Source: Fundicoccus sp052116145
GTDB lineage: Bacteria > Bacillota > Bacilli > Lactobacillales > Aerococcaceae
Length of the DNA: 64,000 nt
Direction of reading: 5' to 3'
NCBI RefSeq assembly: GCF_052116145.1
Contig: NZ_JBQKLQ010000001.1
Location: 124,001-188,000, forward strand
A program made the translations under genes and the position numbers. Shown piece after piece: positions 53,526 through 61,606 of the stretch (position 1 is the first letter of the stretch; each line of letters opens with the position of its first letter). The notes under the pieces were generated by a model. The model was not told the DNA's origin, made no database searches, and worked only from the letters and a program-made list of their open reading frames with translations.

Positions 53526-54677
53526 ATGAAACAAGAAATAATTTCTATGATTCTAGCTGGAGGACAAGGGACTCGCCTTGGCGTTTTAACTAAGCAAACT
53601 GCAAAACCAGCTGTACCATTTGGTGGTAAATACCGAATTATTGACTTTGCGTTAAGCAACTGTGCGAATTCTGGTATTCGAAATGTTGGAGTGGTTACTC
53701 AATATCAACCACTAGAACTAAATGAACATATTGGAAACGGGAGTGCATGGGGTTTAAACGGCCGTGAAAGTGGCGCGACGATTTTACAACCTTACTCCAG
53801 TTCTGATGGAGAAAAGTGGTTCAAAGGAACAGCGAATGCTATTTATCAAAACATTGATTATATCGATTCTTTAGATCCAGAATATGTCTTAGTTTTATCA
53901 GGGGACCATATTTATAAAATGGATTATAGTGAGATGTTAGAGTCTCATAAAACTAATAATGCGAGTTTAACAGTCGGCGTGATTCCCGTCCCAATGAAAG
54001 AAGCATCGCGTTTCGGAATTATGAATACTGACCATTCCGACCGTATTATTGAGTTTGAAGAAAAGCCAGAAGAACCTAAAAGTAATTTAGCATCTATGGG
54101 GATTTACATCTTCAATTGGTCAACTTTACGTCGTTATTTAATTGATGACCAAGCTAAAGCTAGAGAGATGGAAGACTTTGGTAAAAATGTTATTCCTACT
54201 TATTTAGAAAATGGTGAAAATTGTTTTGCTTTTGCTTTTGAAGGGTATTGGAAAGATGTTGGGACAATTGAAAGTTTATGGGAAGCAAACATGGAGTTCT
54301 TAGACCCAAATCATCCATTGAATATCAGCGAAAAAGATTGGCGTATCTATACCTCTAATCGTTTAACACCACCTCAATATATTACTGAAGGAGCCCAAGT
54401 TAAAAACTCCTTAGTAGATGATGGATGTTATGTAGCCGGAGAAATTACTCATTCACTCTTGTCGCAAGATGTAAAAGTAGGACCTCATTCAATCGTCAAA
54501 GATTCAGTGATTATGTCTAGCGTCACAATTGGGAAAGATTGCCAAATTGAATACGCGATTATCGGAGAAAAAGCAGTAATCCCGGATGGCGCAAGTGTAA
54601 TCGGAACCAAAGACAATATTGCAGTAATAGGTTATGCAGAAATAGTAGGAGGGCCAAAACATGATGGCGAAGAATAA
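53526..54677 (+). CDS. glgC: Glucose-1-phosphate adenylyltransferase, catalytic subunit
   Basis: 383 residues. Start block MILAGGQGTRLGVLTKQTAKP, then GGKYRIIDFALSNCANSG, LSGDHIYKMDYSEML and FEGYWKDVGTIESLWEANM; the C-terminus is a beta-helix. It makes ADP-glucose for GlgA. No Shine-Dalgarno sequence is visible before ATG 53526. A four-codon reading frame with a good site ends upstream of it (see findings). Start supported by the family N-terminus. Confidence 0.95.
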   Translation: MKQEIISMILAGGQGTRLGVLTKQTAKPAVPFGGKYRIIDFALSNCANSGIRNVGVVTQYQPLELNEHIGNGSAWGLNGRESGATILQPYSSSDGEKWFKGTANAIYQNIDYIDSLDPEYVLVLSGDHIYKMDYSEMLESHKTNNASLTVGVIPVPMKEASRFGIMNTDHSDRIIEFEEKPEEPKSNLASMGIYIFNWSTLRRYLIDDQAKAREMEDFGKNVIPTYLENGENCFAFAFEGYWKDVGTIESLWEANMEFLDPNHPLNISEKDWRIYTSNRLTPPQYITEGAQVKNSLVDDGCYVAGEITHSLLSQDVKVGPHSIVKDSVIMSSVTIGKDCQIEYAIIGEKAVIPDGASVIGTKDNIAVIGYAEIVGGPKHDGEE

Positions 54678-55824
54678 ATTAGCAGCAATTATAAACTTGA
54701 CAGAAGATAATGAAGCCTTTAAACCTTTAACTAATACTCGTCCAATTGCAGCTTTACCTTTTGCAGGGCGTTATCGAATCATTGATTTTTTACTTTCTAG
54801 TATTTCGCATGCCGGCATAACTTCCGCAGCATTATTTATCGGAGAATCAGGACGAGCAATTTATGATCATATTCGTTCAGGGGAAGCATGGGATTTTGAT
54901 TCTCATACTCAAGGCGGAATCTTTACTTTCTCACAACAAAACTGGAAATTAAATCATCATGAAGATAATGAACATGAAGATTTTTACTTTAATCACCGCA
55001 TCTATATGACTCGTTCACGTGCGAAATATGTCTTTGTATCGGGCAGTAAAATTATTGCTAATATTGATATTAAAGCCATTCAAAAACAACATGTTGAAAG
55101 TGGAAAAGATTTGACGGTTGTTTATAAAGTCTTGAAACGAGAATCAATTGGCAAATCGCATCCATTTGAACGTTCACTTGTTTTTGATGATCAACGTGAA
55201 ATTGTTGGTTTAAAAGAAAACGATCAATTGACCGATGAGTTAAATGTTAATCAAAGTTTGAATATGTACTTACTAAGTGTTGATAAGATGAATGAGATTA
55301 TTGATCAAGCTATTGATGATGGCTTATATACGAGTTTAGACCAAGTCATCCAACATTACTTATTAGCCAATAGTGTTAACGCATATGAGTATACAGGTTA
55401 TATAGCGAATATCAACACAATCGATAATTATTATCAGGCGAATATGGATATGTTAAAGCGTCAGAATTTCTCGGCTTTATTCCATAGTAGTTTGCCTATA
55501 TTAACGAAGAGTAAGAATGGAAGCCCGACTTATTACTGTAAGAATTCTGAGGTTTCATCAGCCATTATCGCAACAGGTTCAGCAATTTACGGAACTGTTA
55601 AAGATTCAGTTATTCATCGAGGCGTAACCGTTGAAAAAGAGGCTGTCGTGAAAAACAGTGTGATTATACAAGGGACCAAAATTGGTGCGGGTGCACACAT
55701 CGAGTATGCGATTATTGATAAAGGCTGTGTCATTGAGCCAGGAGCGAAAGTAATCGGAACGCGAGATAATTTAGCTGTTATTGGTAAAAATACCATTATT
55801 GAGGCAGCGGAGGCGCAATTATGA
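54661..55824 (+). CDS. glgD: Glucose-1-phosphate adenylyltransferase, GlgD subunit
   Basis: 387 residues. The same fold as GlgC but with degenerate substrate motifs (PFAGRYRIIDFLLSSISHAG; no canonical GGQGTRLG loop). GlgD is the non-catalytic or modulating partner of GlgC in Bacillaceae and Lactobacillales. It overlaps the glgC end by 17 bases; GGAGGG lies inside glgC. Confidence 0.94.
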   Translation: MMAKNKLAAIINLTEDNEAFKPLTNTRPIAALPFAGRYRIIDFLLSSISHAGITSAALFIGESGRAIYDHIRSGEAWDFDSHTQGGIFTFSQQNWKLNHHEDNEHEDFYFNHRIYMTRSRAKYVFVSGSKIIANIDIKAIQKQHVESGKDLTVVYKVLKRESIGKSHPFERSLVFDDQREIVGLKENDQLTDELNVNQSLNMYLLSVDKMNEIIDQAIDDGLYTSLDQVIQHYLLANSVNAYEYTGYIANINTIDNYYQANMDMLKRQNFSALFHSSLPILTKSKNGSPTYYCKNSEVSSAIIATGSAIYGTVKDSVIHRGVTVEKEAVVKNSVIIQGTKIGAGAHIEYAIIDKGCVIEPGAKVIGTRDNLAVIGKNTIIEAAEAQL

Positions 55825-57257
55825 AAGTCTTATTCGCATCAGGAGAAGCAGCTCCCTTTTTCAAAACGGGAGGCTTAGGAGATGTTGCCTACGCATTACC
55901 AAAGGAAATGGTGAAGCAAGGGATCGATGTGAGAGTTGTATTACCGAATTATTCTCAAATGCCCGAGAAGTTTAAAAAGCAATTAACCGAGATTAGTCAT
56001 TTTAGATTTCAGTTAGGACCCAAAAATGTTTATTGTGGAATTCAAACACTAACATTAGAAGGTGTCATTTATTATTTTATAGATAATTTAAGTTACTTTG
56101 ATAGGGCATCTTTATATGGTGAATGGGATGATGGTGAACGATTTGGTTACTTTTCGACAGCGATTATTGAAATGCTTGAAGTGATTGATTGGATACCAGA
56201 CATTATTCATAGTAATGATTGGCATACAGCGATGGTTCCAGTTCTACTAGTTGATCGTTATCATTGGAAAGAAAGATTAAGTCATATAAGAAAAGTGTTA
56301 ACGATTCATAATTTACGTTTTCAAGGCGTGTTTGAGCCGAGAATTTTATCAGATGTTTTTGGTACGGGCTATAACACTTACACAGAAGATGGGTTAAAAT
56401 ATTATGACCGAGTAAACTTTCTAAAAGGTGCGATTAATTTTTCGGACCGAATAACAACAGTTAGTCCGACATATGCTGACGAAATAACGACTCCGGAATT
56501 TGGCGAACAACTTGATAGTGTATTGCGCTATAATAGTTGGAAATTATCTGGGATTATTAATGGGATTGACTATGATTTGAACAATCCGAGTGATGACCCA
56601 ATGATACCATACCATTTTGATGAGAAGGATTTAAAAGGGAAGGCCTTGAACAAAGCAGAATTACAAGCTCAAGCAGGTTTACCAGTTCGCGACGATGTTC
56701 CCTTAATTGGTATAGTCAGTCGTTTAACAGATCAAAAAGGCTTCCACTTAATCGAGGAAATTTTGGACGGCTTATTACAACAAGAACTTCAAATTGTCTT
56801 ATTGGGAACAGGTGATCCACACTTCGAACAGTCATTTAATTACTTTGCTTCGAAATATCCAGATAAGATGAGCAGTCTCATCACTTTTGATATTAAACTA
56901 GCGCAATTAATTTATGCAGGAAGTGATTTATTTTTAATGCCAAGTGCATTTGAACCGTGTGGTTTATCCCAAATGATGTCAATGCGTTATGGAACATTAC
57001 CGATTGTCCATGAAACAGGAGGCTTGAAAGATACTGTAGAACCATTCAATGTATACACAGGCACAGGTACTGGCTTTAGTTTTAATGGATTTAGTGCACA
57101 TAATTTGTGGCATACGATTGAACTTGCATTAGATGTTTATAACAATAATCCCTTAGCTTGGGAACGATTAGTTGAACAAGCTATGTCGCGTGATTTTAGT
57201 TGGGAAAAACCAGCTAAAAGTTATATCGATTTATATACTACCCTTATTAAAGAGTAA
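55821..57257 (+). CDS. glgA: Glycogen synthase
   Basis: 478 residues, GT5. The ADP-glucose site KTGGLGDVAYALPKEM near residue 15, then IHSNDWHTAMVPVLL, LTIHNLRFQGVF, INGIDYDLNNPSDD, and the C-terminal domain FEPCGLSQMMSMRYGTLPIV with GGLKDTVEPF. It extends alpha-1,4 chains from ADP-glucose. The start overlaps the glgD stop (ATGA). A terminator follows, so glgP is not in this operon. Confidence 0.96.
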   Translation: MKVLFASGEAAPFFKTGGLGDVAYALPKEMVKQGIDVRVVLPNYSQMPEKFKKQLTEISHFRFQLGPKNVYCGIQTLTLEGVIYYFIDNLSYFDRASLYGEWDDGERFGYFSTAIIEMLEVIDWIPDIIHSNDWHTAMVPVLLVDRYHWKERLSHIRKVLTIHNLRFQGVFEPRILSDVFGTGYNTYTEDGLKYYDRVNFLKGAINFSDRITTVSPTYADEITTPEFGEQLDSVLRYNSWKLSGIINGIDYDLNNPSDDPMIPYHFDEKDLKGKALNKAELQAQAGLPVRDDVPLIGIVSRLTDQKGFHLIEEILDGLLQQELQIVLLGTGDPHFEQSFNYFASKYPDKMSSLITFDIKLAQLIYAGSDLFLMPSAFEPCGLSQMMSMRYGTLPIVHETGGLKDTVEPFNVYTGTGTGFSFNGFSAHNLWHTIELALDVYNNNPLAWERLVEQAMSRDFSWEKPAKSYIDLYTTLIKE

Positions 57258-57263
57258 TCTTTT

Positions 57264-57295
57264 GACTGTGAGCTTAGGCTTGCAGTCTATTTTTT
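57264..57295 (+). terminator. Terminator of glgBCDA
   Basis: GACTG..AGC TTAG GCT..CAGTC, then TATTTTTT. Imperfect but well placed. Confidence 0.65.
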
Positions 57296-57475
57296 GGACT
57301 TCTAGTATTAAAAATGCTTTAAATATTTATATCATTACACAAGAGAATGCACGCTTTTTATAATTATCGGTTATAATGAGAAGGCAAGTTCTATATATCA
57401 GTCGAGAGAATGATGCGGAGCTTGACTGACTATGTCACAATATTGATAACTTAATTTAGAAAGTGAGGCATAGCG

Positions 57476-59611
57476 ATGAGTGATCATTACTATAATCCAC
57501 ATGAAGCGTCTTGGTGGAAAAAATTATGGCAAGGTTTTAAAAATTTATGGGTTTATTATCGCGGCTGGAAGATGCTGATTTTTATTGGCATGTCGCTAGG
57601 CCTATTGTTATCGACGTATTTAGTCCTTATAGCTAAGACAACAGACGTAGATACATTACAAGAAGGTTTAATGAACCAAACAACAGTTTACGATGTCTAT
57701 GATGAAAAAGCTGGCACCCTCTGGGCACAAAAAGGGACTTACGTTACATTGGATCAAATTTCACCGCAAATGCGTGAAACTTTAGTGAGTACTGAAGATA
57801 AACGATTTTATGAACATAATGGCTTTGACACCATCGGTATAGGTAGAGCTTTGGTTAGTTTAGTTTTTAACCGCGATTTATCAGGGGGTGGAGGAAGTAC
57901 CATTACCCAACAATTAACTAAGAATGCTTTTTTAACTTTAGATCAGACCTTTGAACGTAAGTTAAAAGAATTGTTTTTGGCTTTAGAAGTAGAAAAGCAC
58001 TATACAAAAGATGAAATTTTAGAGATGTATTTAAATAATTCTTATTTTGGTAATGGCGTTTGGGGGGTCGAAGATGCTTCAATGAAATATTTTGGACATT
58101 CAGCTGCCTCACTTGATTGGAATGAGAGTATGGTCTTGACTGCGACATTGAATGGTCCATCGATATTTAATCCGATTGATGATTACGACCTATCCATTGA
58201 TCGTCGAAATGCGATTGCAGAATATTTAGGAAGTGAGGGTATCATTAATCCAGATGATGCAGCTTACATCCAGAATAGCCCGATTTACTTATATGATGCA
58301 TATCTCTCAAGTGAACAGGGACAAGAATATCCTTCCTATTTTGATGCGGTAATTAATGAAGCTGTTTCTCTAACCAGTATTCCAGAGTCCGATTTATTGT
58401 CGAAGGGGTATCAAATTTATACGAATTTAGAACCTTCTGCACAACAAATATTGAATGCTTCTTATGATACAAGTGCTTGGGTATTTGGTGATGACGGTAC
58501 CGGCACACCTTTAGTCCAAAGCGCAAGTGCCGTTGTCGATCCGCATAACGGAGGTGTGATGGCTGTCTATGGTGGACGTGGCGATTATGTTTACCGTGGC
58601 TTCAACCGTGCGACGGATATGTATCGTGCACCTGGGTCTACAATTAAGCCACTCGCTGTTTATGTGGCTGCTTTAGAGTCGGGCTATAATATACATTCAA
58701 TGGTTGAAGATGTTGTGAAAGGATATGGTAGAGATAATTATGCACCTGTGAACTATGATTTATATACGGATCCTGACGGTGAAGTGCCTTTGTATTATGC
58801 GTTAGCTCAAAGTAAGAATACATCAGCTGTTTATTTAATGAACGAACTAGGGATTAATCGCTCTGTTCAAAAATTAAAGCAGTTTGGCATTAACATTCCT
58901 CAAGATGATCAAACATTAGGTTTAGCTTTAGGTGGTTTAAAAACTGGTGTGACGCCACTGCAATTAGCCAATGCTTACGCAACATTTGCTAATGATGGCG
59001 TGCGTATTGAAAGTTATTTTATTCGTCGAATTGAAGATTCAACGGGAAAAGTTGTTTATAACAATGAAAAACCAGCACGACATATGGTCATGACGAAAAA
59101 CATTGCATCCGATATGACAAGTATGATGCTGGATACTTATAGTGGCTATGGTACTGGTTATGGAGCAGGGCCTGATTGGGGACAAATAGCGGGTAAAACA
59201 GGTAGTACCGAAGTGTCTGAAGAAAATATGAACACACGTGATAAATGGATGGTTGGCTATACACCAGACTTCAGTATTGTTACTTGGGTTGGACTTGATG
59301 AAGAAGGAGACGTTCCATTAGATGATTTGATGCCTTCTGGTATGGGCTCTTTATTCAATATCCAAACGACGAACTTAATGTCAATATCTAATCAAACACC
59401 CTTTGACGTTACCTACGCATCACAAATGTCTGAATCAACCAACCATTTACCAACAGCAAGTTGGTCAGACGATTGGCAAGAGGCATTTTCTGAAAATTGG
59501 TTAAAAGTTCAAGAGAAAACTGGGGAGCTATGGCAAGCGACCAAAGAAGTTGCAAAAGACTTTATGCATGATGCGTCACTATGGCTAGAGACGGTAGAAC
59601 TTCCATTTTAG
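57476..59611 (+). CDS. Bifunctional penicillin-binding protein (class A)
   Basis: 711 residues. Membrane anchor at about 34-54. Transglycosylase domain with catalytic Glu107 in STEDKRFYEHNGFD, then GGGGSTITQQLTKNAFL and EILEMYLNNSYFG. Transpeptidase domain: Ser388-x-x-Lys391 in APGSTIKPLAVY, SKN in AQSKNTSAVYL, and K574-T-G in IAGKTGSTEVS. It polymerises and cross-links peptidoglycan; the type is that of streptococcal PBP2A. AAAGTGAGG before the start; a TATAAT near 57373 may be its promoter. The C-terminus has a short Trp-rich tail. Confidence 0.93.
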   Translation: MSDHYYNPHEASWWKKLWQGFKNLWVYYRGWKMLIFIGMSLGLLLSTYLVLIAKTTDVDTLQEGLMNQTTVYDVYDEKAGTLWAQKGTYVTLDQISPQMRETLVSTEDKRFYEHNGFDTIGIGRALVSLVFNRDLSGGGGSTITQQLTKNAFLTLDQTFERKLKELFLALEVEKHYTKDEILEMYLNNSYFGNGVWGVEDASMKYFGHSAASLDWNESMVLTATLNGPSIFNPIDDYDLSIDRRNAIAEYLGSEGIINPDDAAYIQNSPIYLYDAYLSSEQGQEYPSYFDAVINEAVSLTSIPESDLLSKGYQIYTNLEPSAQQILNASYDTSAWVFGDDGTGTPLVQSASAVVDPHNGGVMAVYGGRGDYVYRGFNRATDMYRAPGSTIKPLAVYVAALESGYNIHSMVEDVVKGYGRDNYAPVNYDLYTDPDGEVPLYYALAQSKNTSAVYLMNELGINRSVQKLKQFGINIPQDDQTLGLALGGLKTGVTPLQLANAYATFANDGVRIESYFIRRIEDSTGKVVYNNEKPARHMVMTKNIASDMTSMMLDTYSGYGTGYGAGPDWGQIAGKTGSTEVSEENMNTRDKWMVGYTPDFSIVTWVGLDEEGDVPLDDLMPSGMGSLFNIQTTNLMSISNQTPFDVTYASQMSESTNHLPTASWSDDWQEAFSENWLKVQEKTGELWQATKEVAKDFMHDASLWLETVELPF

Positions 59612-59751
59612 TTACCAAATGTAGAGCTTTTTAATGAACTATTTTGATATGAAAATGTTTTTAGAAAAAAAGAAATATAGCGTCGTGTTTTATTGAAAAG
59701 TGACCTGTATATTTGATATGATAGAGATTGAGAAGAAAGGGTGTATGACAA

Positions 59752-60105
59752 ATGACAACAAATAATATTTATGATACAGCAAATCAATTAGAAAAAGATA
59801 TTCGTGAATTACCAGTATTTAAGCAATTACAAGAGGCTTATGCTGAAATACAAGCTGATGAGGCTTCAAGTGAGTTATTCAATCAATTTAGAGAAACATC
59901 ACAAGACCTTCAAATGAAACAAGTTCAAAATCAAGAAATCAGTGAAGAAGAAGTGTCATCACTTCAAGAATTATTCATGAAGGTTTCAAATAATCAAACC
60001 ATTTCAAAATTAATGGATAGCGAACAACAACTTAGTCAAGTAATTGAAGACATCAACAAAGTGATTGTTAAACCATTAAATGAATTGTACCAATCTGGAA
60101 ATTAA
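59752..60105 (+). CDS. YlbF/YmcA/YheA-family protein
   Basis: 117 residues, almost all helix (DUF964). The pattern IYDTANQLEKDIRELPVFKQ, then FNQFRETSQDLQMKQVQ and MDSEQQLSQVIEDINKVI, is that of the family. In Bacillus the YlbF/YmcA members act with YaaT on RNase Y-dependent RNA decay and competence. YheA lies next to yhaO/yhaN, as here, so YheA is the closest guess. Confidence 0.85.
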   Translation: MTTNNIYDTANQLEKDIRELPVFKQLQEAYAEIQADEASSELFNQFRETSQDLQMKQVQNQEISEEEVSSLQELFMKVSNNQTISKLMDSEQQLSQVIEDINKVIVKPLNELYQSGN

Positions 60106-60132
60106 GGATAGGACACTGTAGTCTTTTTAGTA

Positions 60133-60184
60133 TCAGCTGGAAGTCAATCGATTTCATTCGATTCAACTTTCAGTTGATTTTTTC
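60133..60184 (+). terminator. Terminator after the YlbF-family gene
   Basis: TCAGCTGGAAGTCAATCGAT and its partner ending AACTTTCAGTTGA (with G-T pairs), then TTTTTTC. Confidence 0.75.
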
Positions 60185-60337
60185 AATTAAGATTACTTCT
60201 TTGCCTCATTGTTCGATAAATGATTCGAATAATTGAGAAATCATAGGGGGGAATAAGTGCTCTGAACGGGTGAGGTTAGATTTTTGCTTTTATTAATTAA
60301 GAAAATAGACATTATGAGAGAAAGGAGAAAATGAATC

Positions 60338-61606
60338 ATGAAAATTATGCATGTTGCTGACTTACACTTGGATAGTCCATTTAGAGGGATGGAGCGACAT
60401 CAACAAAGCATCCAAAAATATTTAATTCAATCGCCGTATCAAGCTTTTGAACGTTGTGTCTCGATAGCTATTAACCAAAATATCGATGTATTTGTGATTG
60501 TTGGAGATGTTTATGATGCAGAGCGACAAACAATTTACGCTCAAAATTTCTTTATGAAGCAATTAATTCGACTAGATAAAGCAAACATTCAAGTCATACT
60601 GACTCACGGAAATCATGATTTCTTGAAGCCAGATAAAAAGAGACCGCAGTATCCAGAACGGGTTTATGTCTTTAACACTGAAGAAGTGAAGCATTATGAC
60701 GTTACTTTATCTGATCAAACGACCGTACGTTTTTATGGCTTTAGCTATTTACAACGCTGGGTAAAAGAGAGAATGATTCAAAGGTTTCCTAAAAATCCAC
60801 GCGTTACTGACTTTACTGTGGGATTATTACATGGTTCTGCCGAAGGCATCGCATCGACTGAAGGAAACTATGCCCCTTTTTCAACAAAAGAATTATTGAG
60901 TAAACAGTATGATTATTGGGCTCTAGGTCATATTCACCAAGCGCAAGTACTCCATGAGAGTCCCCTTATTCAATACTCTGGGACAATACAAGGGCGCCAT
61001 CGCAATGAAATAGGGGACAAGGGTGCCTTTATTATTGAGATAAATAAAAATAAACCAGTAATAAGTGAATTTATATCATTGGCACCAATTGTTTGGCAAA
61101 ATCCACACATTGATTGTTCAGAAGATTGGCAATCAACCGAAGTTGTCACTCAAATTGAACAGGTCATCCAAAATTACCAAAGTGAAGCAGAAGCTTCCTT
61201 GCAATCACAAATTCTTACATTGACTTTAACGAATGCTCAACGATTAAATCAAGAATTACAACGACAAATCGAAAAAGGTGAATTAGCATTCGCTTTGGAA
61301 AGTAGCCATACAGACTTACCTTTTGTTCATGTTGCTGGTATTCGTTTAACTTCTAATATTGCTTTAGACGCTTTTCAATATGACGAAGCTTTGAACCAAA
61401 GCTTCCATGAGGCAAGTGAAGGATTAGAAAAAGGTCAAGCATATGAAGAGATTATGTCAGATGTTTTCCAGCACACAATCATCCAAAAATGGTTACCGGA
61501 GTTGGCAGAAGATTTATCATTGAAAGATGATATTATAAAATCCTCTCAACAATTAATGATTCAAACGATTGGATTTGAGGCCAAGGAGGTGACCCATGAA
61601 GATTAA
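60338..61606 (+). CDS. yhaO: YhaO-like DNA repair exonuclease (metallophosphoesterase)
   Basis: 422 residues. Motifs of the Mre11/SbcD group: MHVADLHLDSPFRGM (DxH), VFVIVGDVYDAERQ (GDxxD), LTHGNHDFL (GNHD), GLLHGSA, and WALGHIHQAQV (GHIH). It forms a nuclease pair with the YhaN ATPase, whose start overlaps its end by 11 bases. AAAGGAG before the start. Confidence 0.9.
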   Translation: MKIMHVADLHLDSPFRGMERHQQSIQKYLIQSPYQAFERCVSIAINQNIDVFVIVGDVYDAERQTIYAQNFFMKQLIRLDKANIQVILTHGNHDFLKPDKKRPQYPERVYVFNTEEVKHYDVTLSDQTTVRFYGFSYLQRWVKERMIQRFPKNPRVTDFTVGLLHGSAEGIASTEGNYAPFSTKELLSKQYDYWALGHIHQAQVLHESPLIQYSGTIQGRHRNEIGDKGAFIIEINKNKPVISEFISLAPIVWQNPHIDCSEDWQSTEVVTQIEQVIQNYQSEAEASLQSQILTLTLTNAQRLNQELQRQIEKGELAFALESSHTDLPFVHVAGIRLTSNIALDAFQYDEALNQSFHEASEGLEKGQAYEEIMSDVFQHTIIQKWLPELAEDLSLKDDIIKSSQQLMIQTIGFEAKEVTHED

